NCBI RefSeq assembly: GCF_028473145.1
Contig: NZ_CP092370.1
Span: 1,798,001 to 1,862,000, forward strand
DNA length: 64,000 bases
Reading direction: 5' to 3'
From: Flavobacterium sp. CBA20B-1
GTDB lineage: Bacteria > Bacteroidota > Bacteroidia > Flavobacteriales > Flavobacteriaceae
This document shows, in pieces, positions 43,784 through 51,226 of this stretch; the stretch's first letter is position 1, and every line of letters begins with the position of its first letter. The position numbers and the translations under genes were made by a program. The notes under the pieces are model-generated. The model saw nothing but the letters and a program-made list of their open reading frames with translations, did no database searches and was not told the DNA's origin.

Positions 43784-44302
43784 ATGAAAAAATTATTTGT
43801 CATCATATTCGTACTTGTTTTTTTTAATTCATTTTCTCAACAATCATTTTCCCAACAATATGAAGAAAAATTACTTTATATTGATAAATTAGAAATTGGA
43901 AAAATTGAAAATGAAACTCAAAAAATAGTCGTTAATGAAAAAGATTTTATTGAAACAATGAATTATCATTTTTCAGACAAAAAAAAATATTTTAATTCTA
44001 TGACTATTCAAAAGGAATATTACGAAGGAGCAAACTATTATTATATTAGTATGAAATCTAATATGAACAAAAATTTAGTAATTGCTCTTAAAAAAATTGA
44101 TGATAAACTTTTTATTGATAATAAATATGGAATTAGAATTTTTATCTGTGAAGGGGATAATAATTGTTTTGCAAGATTCTTTGGAATTGATAAAGAAACT
44201 AATTCGATGCTGTTTAGTTGCCGTGAAACAATACTTTGTGTTGATGAAGAAACGGTGAAAAGTAATCCCTGTGAGGCTACAAAATATTTAATAACATACT
44301 AA
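43784..44302 (+). CDS. Secreted protein of unknown function
   Basis: 172 residues with a signal peptide (MKKLFVIIFVLVFFNSFSQ). The mature part is Lys/Glu/Asn-rich, strongly AT-biased, with four Cys in the last 50 residues (ICEGDNNCFARFFGID, SCRETILCVDEE). It starts 8 bp after the frameshifted Cys-rich lipoprotein gene, and the two may have formed one operon. I recognise no family. The local composition and flanking repeat remnants point to an accessory patch. Confidence 0.6.
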   Translation: MKKLFVIIFVLVFFNSFSQQSFSQQYEEKLLYIDKLEIGKIENETQKIVVNEKDFIETMNYHFSDKKKYFNSMTIQKEYYEGANYYYISMKSNMNKNLVIALKKIDDKLFIDNKYGIRIFICEGDNNCFARFFGIDKETNSMLFSCRETILCVDEETVKSNPCEATKYLITY

Positions 44303-44529
44303 AAAAAGGGTCAACTTAAATGTTGACTCGCTACGCGAAGTCTCCTGACTTTGCGTCTATCTAAAAAGATCGTAATACAATAATAGATAGGTTCATTGGT
44401 TCTAAGTGAATTTCTCAAGTACGCTCCTTTATTGCTCAAAGCTGGAGACTTTACGCAGCAGTGATTTACGCAACTTACCTCTTTTAGCTTCTTGTTCGCC
44501 TTGAATCAAGTTCGGGATGACAAACAGTG
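44303..44529. repeat. Composite of short inverted repeats and a decayed palindromic element
   Basis: Holds GTCAAC/GTTGAC and AAGTC/GACTT small hairpins, tandem-like phrases ending in TTACGC, and near 44511 TTCGGGATGACA, which resembles the end of the TGTCATTC repeat at 25691. No ORF. It probably acts as a shared terminator between the convergent genes and looks like a site of past insertions. Confidence 0.45.
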
Positions 44530-45147
44530 TTACTTATAATAAATCCTCAACAAAATATGTTTTTTGCTATTATCAATAATGTTTTCTAAAATTTTAAAAG
44601 TCTCTTGGCTCACCATTGGGCAACCTTCGCTATTAATAACGGGTACCAATTGTTCTTCGTGTGGCATAAAAGCGTAAGTATGTAAAACCACGTAACGCGC
44701 AAAAGCTTGGTCGTTGGTTTTATCTAAACCATGCAGTTTGTACGATTTTCCAAATCTGCCCACATAACTTGCTCCAACTTTATAGTTTCCTAACGAAGTC
44801 ATATTGCTGCCTTCTACATTGCTAAACTGCAATTCACCATAGGTTCCGGTGTTTGATCCTTTTCCATGCGCCACCAAACCTTTGTGCAAAACACTGTCAT
44901 TCTTAACATCGTACACATAAAAGCGGTTGTATCGGCTTTTAATAGCCATATCTGCCAAGAAAACAATATCCTGATTATAATCGGCATGATCTTGTAAGAA
45001 TGTTTTGGCAATTTTTGTGTTCTCTTTGAATCGGTCGTTTGCTTCAGTCGAAACATCGTATTGCGGTCGAACAAATTTAAGTACAAGCAAAACAACGGCA
45101 GCTAATAAAACAATTGCAAATAAACTACGAATGAGTATTTTTTTCAT
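44530..45147 (-). CDS. L,D-transpeptidase catalytic-domain protein (YkuD_2 type)
   Basis: 205 residues with an N-terminal membrane anchor (MKKILIRSLFAIVLLAAVVL). The catalytic domain belongs to the murein L,D-transpeptidase YkuD_2 group: FLADMAIKSRYNRFYVYDV, GKGSNTGTYGELQFSN, the HGLDKTNDQAFARYVVLH segment with His, and the catalytic Cys in NSEGCPMVS. It differs from the two SHSC copies at 37.5-39.5 kb, so this is a third, independent member. The start overlaps the PlsC stop by 23 nt. Periplasmic cell-wall enzyme, or an inactive relative. Confidence 0.85.
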   Translation of the reverse strand: MKKILIRSLFAIVLLAAVVLLVLKFVRPQYDVSTEANDRFKENTKIAKTFLQDHADYNQDIVFLADMAIKSRYNRFYVYDVKNDSVLHKGLVAHGKGSNTGTYGELQFSNVEGSNMTSLGNYKVGASYVGRFGKSYKLHGLDKTNDQAFARYVVLHTYAFMPHEEQLVPVINSEGCPMVSQETFKILENIIDNSKKHILLRIYYK

Positions 45148-45877
45148 GCTTTAGTAAAGGTTTTAAAATCAATTCACGTACTTGGTCTTTTAATTCGGGT
45201 TTATCGCGCTGGGTTAATCCTTTGGTTTCAACAAACGGATGCTGGTAAACCAACACATTTCCGGGATGTCCTGCAAAAAACCGAAAAGGAAACATCTTTT
45301 TTAATCCGATAAACGTCATGGGAACCACCGGAATTTCAAAATCGATTGCCAAACGAAAAGCGCCGTCTTTAAAATCATCTAAAACAACCGATTCGTCGTT
45401 TGGAACACCACCTTCGGGAAAAATACAAACGCTTAAACCGCTTGCCAACTTTTGCGCCGCCATAATCATGGTTCTCTGTCGGCTCACAGCACTTGATCTG
45501 TCAACCAAAATACAGGCTTTTTTATAGAAATATCCAAAAATGGGCAATTTTGCCAATTCTTTCTTCCCTACGAACACAAACGGGTTTTTCACCAAAATCA
45601 GCATCAGCATAATATCCATCATCGACGTGTGGTTTGCCGTAAGCATATAACTTTTGTTTCGATCGAATTGCTGTTTAGTAACGATTGATTTCCTGAAACC
45701 TGTTCCGTAAAACACTGCAAACGCCCAAATTCTAGCCAAAAAGAAAAAGAATCGATAGAATTTATCGGTTGATAACGAAACAATTAAAAAGGGCGAAAGC
45801 ACCACAATTACGATCAGTATGATGAGGTAAAACCAAAGTTTCCAGAAAAACCAAACTGCTTTTTTTAAAAAATCCAT
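45125..45877 (-). CDS. 1-acyl-sn-glycerol-3-phosphate acyltransferase (PlsC-like)
   Basis: 250 residues from the ATG complement at 45877 (MDFLKKAVWFFWKLWFY); the ATG six codons upstream is also possible. The N-terminal part has one or two membrane helices. Acyltransferase motifs I and III are present: NHTSMMDIML (NHx4D) and FPEGGVPNDE, with a PMTFIGL block after. It makes phosphatidic acid from lysophosphatidic acid in phospholipid synthesis, or acts on a related lipid. Divergent from trpS. Confidence 0.9.
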   Translation of the reverse strand: MDFLKKAVWFFWKLWFYLIILIVIVVLSPFLIVSLSTDKFYRFFFFLARIWAFAVFYGTGFRKSIVTKQQFDRNKSYMLTANHTSMMDIMLMLILVKNPFVFVGKKELAKLPIFGYFYKKACILVDRSSAVSRQRTMIMAAQKLASGLSVCIFPEGGVPNDESVVLDDFKDGAFRLAIDFEIPVVPMTFIGLKKMFPFRFFAGHPGNVLVYQHPFVETKGLTQRDKPELKDQVRELILKPLLKHEKNTHS

Positions 45878-45942
45878 GTGTTTTTTGTTAGACAATGCAA
45901 ATTAATAAATAAATAATTTTAACAACTAACGTTATAAACTTT

Positions 45943-45950
45943 TAAATTTG
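45943..45950 (+). promoter_or_regulatory. -7 promoter box of trpS
   Basis: TAAATTTG, exact TAnnTTTG, 20 bp before the ATG. Confidence 0.5.
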
Positions 45951-45970
45951 TAAAAATTTAATTTTAAATA

Positions 45971-46945
45971 ATGGCAAAAGTATTAACAGGAGTTCAAAGT
46001 ACCGGAACCCCACACCTTGGAAATCTTTTAGGAGCTATTTTGCCTGCTATTGAAATGGCAAATAGTCCTGAAAATGAAACGTTTTTATTTATCGCCGATT
46101 TGCATTCGGCTACACAGATTAAAGACGCAAAAACATTGAAAGAAAACACCTATAGTGTGGCTGCTACTTGGCTTGCGTGTGGATTAAACACGGATCGTGT
46201 GACGTTTTACAAGCAATCAAGCGTGCCACAAACTTGTGAGCTTACTTGGTACTTAAGCTGTTTTTTTCCATTTCAACGTTTAACGTTGGCACATTCTTTT
46301 AAAGATAAATCGAGTTATTTGGAAAACGTAAACGCCGGATTGTTTACCTACCCAATGCTTATGGCAGCCGATATTTTATTGTACGATGCTGAATTTGTGC
46401 CGGTTGGTAAAGACCAATTACAGCATTTGGAAATAACGCGTGATGTCGCATCTCGATTTAACAACCAAATGGGAGAAACATTTGTGTTGCCTACTGCAAA
46501 AATTTCCGAAGAAATCATGACCGTTCCCGGAACCGATGGCGAAAAAATGAGTAAATCTCGCAACAATTTCATCAATATTTTTGAAGACGATAAAAAGTTG
46601 CGCAAACAAATTATGGCAATTGTTACCGATGCTACTCCGTTAGAAGCACCTAAAAATCCGGATACCTGCAACGTGTTTGCTATTTACAAATTATTGGCAA
46701 CACCTGAACAAACTGAACAAATGCGTGCAAATTATTTAGGTGGAAATTACGGTTATGGACACGCAAAACAAGCTTTGTTTGAATTGATTTGCGAAAAATT
46801 TAAAGACATACGCGAAAAATATACCTATTACATGAACAACTTGGAAGAGGTTGATCGTTTCTTGACAGAAGGCGCTGTAAAAGCTGCTGTTATTGCAAAC
46901 GGAACATTAAACCGAGTTAGAGAGAAGTTGGGGTATTCTTTTTAA
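45971..46945 (+). CDS. trpS: Tryptophan-tRNA ligase
   Basis: Class I aminoacyl-tRNA synthetase charging tRNA-Trp, 324 residues. The HIGH-type motif is GTPHLGNLLGAI (His15) and the KMSKS motif is intact in GEKMSKSRNNFI. The tryptophan pocket and dimer regions (SCFFPFQRLTLAHSFKDK; PVGKDQLQHLEITRDVA) are normal. Monocistronic with its own promoter, ended by a dispersed hairpin. Confidence 0.97.
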   Translation: MAKVLTGVQSTGTPHLGNLLGAILPAIEMANSPENETFLFIADLHSATQIKDAKTLKENTYSVAATWLACGLNTDRVTFYKQSSVPQTCELTWYLSCFFPFQRLTLAHSFKDKSSYLENVNAGLFTYPMLMAADILLYDAEFVPVGKDQLQHLEITRDVASRFNNQMGETFVLPTAKISEEIMTVPGTDGEKMSKSRNNFINIFEDDKKLRKQIMAIVTDATPLEAPKNPDTCNVFAIYKLLATPEQTEQMRANYLGGNYGYGHAKQALFELICEKFKDIREKYTYYMNNLEEVDRFLTEGAVKAAVIANGTLNRVREKLGYSF

Positions 46946-46966
46946 GATTTTTATTGTAGCTTATAA

Positions 46967-46999
46967 AACTCTGTCAAAGTTTAGAACTTTGGCAGAGTT
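46967..46999 (+). repeat. Dispersed hairpin repeat / terminator, copy 2
   Basis: AACTCTGTCAAAGTTT paired with AACTTTGGCAGAGTT, nearly identical to 19976-20008. It serves trpS and the convergent dprA. Confidence 0.7.
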
Positions 47000-47012
47000 G
47001 TTTATTTAATAC

Positions 47013-48125
47013 TTATTCTTTCACTTTAAACATTTTCCCTGGTAACCCCACAACAATTCCGTTTAGTTCCAGCATCATTAATTCAGCATTTAAAACCGGC
47101 ATTGACAATTGGGTTTGCAACGCCAATTCATCAATATGTAAAGCTTCGTTTTGCAAAGTTTTTAAAATAGTTTGCTGTAAATCGGTAAAATCATTTAAGT
47201 TGATTTGTTTTTTAACTTCCGCTTGTTTCTTGGGTTCGTCTGTTGTATTCCAGTTTAAATCGGTAATTAAATGGTCAAAATTATAAAGAATTTGTGCCCG
47301 GTTTTCATGAATCAATCGCAAACATCCTTTGCTAAACGCATCGGTTATTTTTCCTGGAATAGCATACACTTCGCGTGCATAATCATTGGCAAAATAGGCC
47401 GTTGAAAGCGATCCGCCTGTTTCAGCACTTTCAACCACCACGGTTGCATTACACAAACCAGCAATGATTCTATTTCTTCGAGTGAATAATTCGGGTACCA
47501 ATGTGTTAAAACCTGCATATTCGGAAATGATTAATCCGTTTGTAAATAAATCTTCATAGTATTTTTTATGCACACTTGGATACAATTTTTTAAAACTTGT
47601 GCCCATGATTCCTACCATATTCAGGTTTAACTTTCGGGCTTCATGGTATGCCGCAATATCAACACCATAAGCCATTCCACTTACAATTGTGGGTTTATAT
47701 GGCTGCAAATGTTCCATCATCTTTGTGGTAATTTCTTTTCCGTAGGCTGATATTTTACGAGTGCCTACAACAGCTAAGCATCGATTATGCAACAATGACA
47801 AATCACCTTTATAAAACAGCAAAATAGGTGCATCGGAACATTCTTTTAACAATGCAGGATACGCATCATCTAAAATCCCTACACATTCGATACTGTTTTT
47901 TTCGATAAAACGCAGTTCTTCTTCCACTATTTCCCTTTTATTGAATGCTTTCAAAGCTTTTTCAATAGTGTTTGAAAGTTTTCCATCGGAAAAAAAATGA
48001 TCCTGCTCTTCATTAAAAACAGCTTCTACATTTTTAAAGGCATCTAGTATTTTCCGAGCGTGCAGCACCCCAATCCCATCACACGCTAATAGTTTCAAAT
48101 AAGCCGTTAATGTTTCCTTGTTCAT
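47013..48125 (-). CDS. dprA: DNA processing protein DprA
   Basis: 370 residues. Protects incoming single-stranded DNA and loads RecA during natural transformation. An N-terminal helical domain (LLACDGIGVLHARKILDAFK) is followed by the Rossmann core with VVGTRKISAYGKEITTKM, SGMAYGVDIAAYHEAR and RRNRIIAGLCNATVVVESAE, then GSLSTAYFANDYAREVYAIP. The C-terminal winged helix (TILKTLQNEALHIDELALQT) is present. Single gene convergent with trpS. Confidence 0.96.
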   Translation of the reverse strand: MNKETLTAYLKLLACDGIGVLHARKILDAFKNVEAVFNEEQDHFFSDGKLSNTIEKALKAFNKREIVEEELRFIEKNSIECVGILDDAYPALLKECSDAPILLFYKGDLSLLHNRCLAVVGTRKISAYGKEITTKMMEHLQPYKPTIVSGMAYGVDIAAYHEARKLNLNMVGIMGTSFKKLYPSVHKKYYEDLFTNGLIISEYAGFNTLVPELFTRRNRIIAGLCNATVVVESAETGGSLSTAYFANDYAREVYAIPGKITDAFSKGCLRLIHENRAQILYNFDHLITDLNWNTTDEPKKQAEVKKQINLNDFTDLQQTILKTLQNEALHIDELALQTQLSMPVLNAELMMLELNGIVVGLPGKMFKVKE

Positions 48126-48276
48126 TTACTTTTTGATTATCATTCTTTTATAAATATAAATCATTTTTTAATTTTGAAAAACACTTAAATCAAGGCAACT
48201 GAAAATGTTATCAACAACAGACAAAAATTGTTGATAACATTTGTGAATAATTTTCTTTAAACTGTGTTTGATTTTT

Positions 48277-48284
48277 TACTTTTG
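48277..48284 (+). promoter_or_regulatory. -7 promoter box directly at a start codon
   Basis: TACTTTTG, exact TAnnTTTG, ending 4 nt before the ATG at 48289. It predicts a leaderless transcript. Confidence 0.4.
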
Positions 48285-48288
48285 CTTT

Positions 48289-49218
48289 ATGATGATCGAA
48301 AAACATATTTCCGCATTATTATACCGCTACCAATGTGTAACGGTACCTGGTTTTGGTGCTTTTATTACCGAAGCAGTATCTGCAAGATACAATGAAACCA
48401 CGCATGCATTTGTTCCACCCAAAAAAACCATTTTGTTTAACAGTTTGTTACAACAAAACGATGGCTTATTGGCAAACCATATTGCTTTAGAAGAAAATAT
48501 TTCGTTTAATCAGGCGGTAGCTTTGATTTATGAGCAAGTAAACAGCTGGAAAAATGCCTTGAATGAAAAACAAATTATTTATTTAAAAAATATTGGTGAG
48601 CTTTCTTTAAACAGCGAACAAAAATTGCAGTTTGAACCCGTTGGATCTACCAATTACCTTACATCCTCTTTTGGTTTATCTGCGGTTGTGGCGAATGCTT
48701 TAACGAAAGAAGAACAAACCAATACAAAAGTTGTGGCTTTAAAACCAACAGCAAGCAAACCACGTTTACAGTGGATGCGCTATGCAGCAGCTGTGGCAGC
48801 TGTGATTGGTTTATACAGTTCTGTTTCTACCTATCAGGAATACGAAGTGTATCAAGGCAAAAAATTGGCAGTAGAAAAAGAAGTGCAGTCGCAAATCGAA
48901 CAAAAACTGCAACAAGCCACTTTTGTTATTGAAACACCTCAAATTATCAAAGAAAAGGTTGCCGAAGTTACTTCAAAAATAGAACAAAAACCTTTTCACA
49001 TTGTTGCCGGCGCTTTCAAAACCGAAGCCAAAGCACAAATTTTAACCAATGAGTTAAAAGCAAAAGGTTATGCCAATGCAAAATATTTAACCACGTCTAA
49101 ACACAACATGCGACCGGTGGTTTACAACAGCTATGCAACGCAAGAAGAAGCACAGCAAGAATTGCGATTAATACACGAAAAAGTAAATAAAGACGCTTGG
49201 ATTTTTATTGAAAACTAA
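48289..49218 (+). CDS. HU-CCDC81 and SPOR domain protein
   Basis: 309 residues from the first ATG of MMIEKHISALLYRYQC; the second ATG (48292) is also possible. The N-terminal half is the HU-CCDC81 type (CVTVPGFGAFITEAVSARYN, then NHIALEENISFNQAV), related to the DNA-binding HU fold but in Bacteroidota fused to membrane proteins. A membrane helix at about 165-185 (MRYAAAVAAVIGLYSSVSTY) precedes a periplasmic SPOR domain at the C-terminus (FHIVAGAFKTEAKAQILTNE) that binds denuded septal peptidoglycan. Probably a cell-division or cell-wall associated protein. Confidence 0.9.
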   Translation: MMIEKHISALLYRYQCVTVPGFGAFITEAVSARYNETTHAFVPPKKTILFNSLLQQNDGLLANHIALEENISFNQAVALIYEQVNSWKNALNEKQIIYLKNIGELSLNSEQKLQFEPVGSTNYLTSSFGLSAVVANALTKEEQTNTKVVALKPTASKPRLQWMRYAAAVAAVIGLYSSVSTYQEYEVYQGKKLAVEKEVQSQIEQKLQQATFVIETPQIIKEKVAEVTSKIEQKPFHIVAGAFKTEAKAQILTNELKAKGYANAKYLTTSKHNMRPVVYNSYATQEEAQQELRLIHEKVNKDAWIFIEN

Positions 49219-49224
49219 ATACAG

Positions 49225-49251
49225 AAAAAAAGACCGCATTGGTCTTTTTTT
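49225..49251 (+). terminator. Terminator
   Basis: Stem AAAAAAAGACC / GGTCTTTTTTT with a 5-nt loop after the SPOR gene. Confidence 0.85.
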
Positions 49252-49299
49252 TTATTTTGATATGATTTAATTCTGCTACTTTTGTAAAAAATTACGAAT

Positions 49300-49809
49300 A
49301 TGCAACCCAAAACACCTAAAGATTCTATAACGATATTAACAGATATTGTGTTGCCAGGGGAAACCAACCCCTTGAACAACCTTTTTGGAGGCGAATTATT
49401 AGCCCGAATGGATCGCGCAGCCAGCATCACAGCCCGCAGACATTCGCGCCGCGTTTGTGTAACCGCATCGGTAAACAATGTGGCATTTAACAAAAGTATT
49501 CCATTGGGAAGTGTGGTAACCGTAGAAGCAAAAGTATCGCGTACTTTTAGGACATCTATGGAGATTTTTCTTGATGTATGGATAGAAGACCGCGAATCGG
49601 GCAACCGCCAAAAAGCAAATGAAGCTATTTACACTTTTGTTGCTGTTGATGAAATGGGAACTCCGATTGAAATACCCGCAATTACCCCTGAAACCGATGA
49701 AGAAAAAAGCCGATTCGATGCTGCCCTTCGTCGCAAGCAATTAAGCTTGGTTTTAGCAGGCAAAATGCAACCCAGCGAAGCCACAGAATTAAAAGCTTTA
49801 TTCAGCTAA
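49300..49809 (+). CDS. Acyl-CoA thioesterase (hotdog fold)
   Basis: 169 residues with the hotdog fold of the YciA/BACH group: DIVLPGETNPLNNLFGGELL, then RMDRAASITARRHSRRVCVT and ASVNNVAFNKSIPLGSVVTV, in which the Asn/Asp and Thr positions form the usual active site. It cleaves acyl-CoA to free acid and CoA; the chain-length preference cannot be read. Single gene between two terminators. Cytoplasmic. Confidence 0.93.
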   Translation: MQPKTPKDSITILTDIVLPGETNPLNNLFGGELLARMDRAASITARRHSRRVCVTASVNNVAFNKSIPLGSVVTVEAKVSRTFRTSMEIFLDVWIEDRESGNRQKANEAIYTFVAVDEMGTPIEIPAITPETDEEKSRFDAALRRKQLSLVLAGKMQPSEATELKALFS

Positions 49810-49814
49810 AAACG

Positions 49815-49844
49815 AAAAGAGTGTACGGAAAAGCACACTCTTTT
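49815..49844 (+). terminator. Terminator between convergent genes
   Basis: Stem AAAAGAGTGT / ACACTCTTTT, 10 bp, with a T-run on both strands. Confidence 0.85.
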
Positions 49845-49864
49845 GTTTTTGAATAATTTTATGA

Positions 49865-51112
49865 TTATCTACCTCCTCTGGTCATTCCACCACCTGATGA
49901 ACTTCTTCCGCCGCCGCTGCTACTTCTGCTCATTGAACCACTGCTTCTGCTCATTGAGGGAGCCGACGAACGACTCATAGTTGGTGACGAGCTACGCATG
50001 GTTGGAGCTGAACTTCTGCTAGAGCTAGATTGGTTGAAAGTTCTGCTTGGTTGTGAGGAGATACGTGACGAACGCTCTATTCTTGAACGTGCCGGAGCAG
50101 CTTCCCTCCTAATTGAAGAAGAATTAAGTCTTCCACTTTCAAAGTTGTTGTTCTGTACACGAACTCTTTCTGTACGACTCGAATTGCTTGTTGCTCTACC
50201 ACGTGAAAACGCTTCGCTTGATACTCTTTCTCTGCCAGACTGCACGGCAGAACGGCTTGTATTTGTATTGCTGCGGTTAAAGCTTTGCGATCTACCAATA
50301 CCTTCGCTTCGGTTTGTGCTTCTTAAATTAGATCCATTACTCAATGAATTTACTCTTGAAGTTCTGGTTGATTCTAATGCTCTGCGATTGGTTACGTTTT
50401 CATTACGGCTTGCAAAAGATCTATTCGGACTTTGACGCTCTAATGAATTTCCTCTCACACTACTAGTCATACGGTCTGCACGAACTAAACGGCGGTTGTC
50501 GGTATAAGAATATCTATTTCTTCGGTCGATATGTGAATATATGTGTCTGTGGTATCTAAACACTGGCATTGGTCTCCAATATGAAAAATAGGTTGGGTAA
50601 TATCCCCAATACCATGGAGAAAAATAAGGGCGATAGGTAGGCAACCAGAACATATCAAAAAATACAGGAGGCGAATAGAAAAACGGCTCATATATATAGT
50701 TTGGTCCATATAAATAGGAGTTACCTACAATTTGCACTTGAACGGTTCTGTTTCGTTGGCGTTCCATTTCAATCGTTGCAACATCCTGAAATTGATCCTG
50801 ACCTAAAACAGCCTGAATTACGATCACACGCACATCGCTTTCACCTACTTCCACCACACGTAAATAATCAACATAATTATCATTGTTTAAATCAAGGTTG
50901 GATATTTGTGCAGACGGATCATTCAATCTACGCTCAAAATCTTCTAAATCTCTAGATTCGCCAAAAATAGATGCTACTGCCTGCAAATCTAGATTATCAG
51001 AAATATCATAATTCTGAGCAACAACAGTTGCATTACCACTGTTGTATTGCGCATTACTAACACTTGCGGTTAGCATGGCTGTTGCTATTAATGCGAATCT
51101 AAATATTTTCAT
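49865..51112 (-). CDS. Secreted Arg/Ser-rich low-complexity protein
   Basis: 415 residues with signal peptide (ALIATAMLTASVSNAQ). Residues 35-120 form a folded domain with an EF-hand-like loop DLNNDNYVDYLRVVEVGESD. Residues 125-190 are Tyr/Trp/Pro-rich (SPWYWGYYPTYFSYWRPM). From about 205 to the end the chain is almost only Ser, Arg, Asn and Thr with repeated SRS, ending in SSSGGGRSSSGGG then MTRGGR. The tail is very basic and probably disordered. Related proteins occur in flavobacteria without known function. Binding of nucleic acid or acidic polysaccharide is a guess. Confidence 0.75.
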   Translation of the reverse strand: MKIFRFALIATAMLTASVSNAQYNSGNATVVAQNYDISDNLDLQAVASIFGESRDLEDFERRLNDPSAQISNLDLNNDNYVDYLRVVEVGESDVRVIVIQAVLGQDQFQDVATIEMERQRNRTVQVQIVGNSYLYGPNYIYEPFFYSPPVFFDMFWLPTYRPYFSPWYWGYYPTYFSYWRPMPVFRYHRHIYSHIDRRNRYSYTDNRRLVRADRMTSSVRGNSLERQSPNRSFASRNENVTNRRALESTRTSRVNSLSNGSNLRSTNRSEGIGRSQSFNRSNTNTSRSAVQSGRERVSSEAFSRGRATSNSSRTERVRVQNNNFESGRLNSSSIRREAAPARSRIERSSRISSQPSRTFNQSSSSRSSAPTMRSSSPTMSRSSAPSMSRSSGSMSRSSSGGGRSSSGGGMTRGGR

Positions 51113-51179
51113 TTTTATTGTTTTTAGTTTTATTACACTTATGAAATAACAAGTACTGTGCCAAAATTCAATTAATAGA

Positions 51180-51206
51180 AAAAGACCTCAAAAAATGAGG
51201 TCTTTT
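51180..51206 (-). terminator. Terminator of the OmpA/PorP operon
   Basis: 11-bp stem AAAAGACCTCA / TGAGGTCTTTT, with T-run in the minus direction. Confidence 0.85.
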
Positions 51207-51226
51207 AACATTATAATTTGTGAAAA

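Noticed and set aside
49998..50435. 145-residue open frame antisense to the Arg/Ser-rich protein gene
   Set aside because: It mirrors the low-complexity Ser/Arg codons of the opposite strand, has Leu/Glu-rich composition as expected of such a shadow, and no independent start context.
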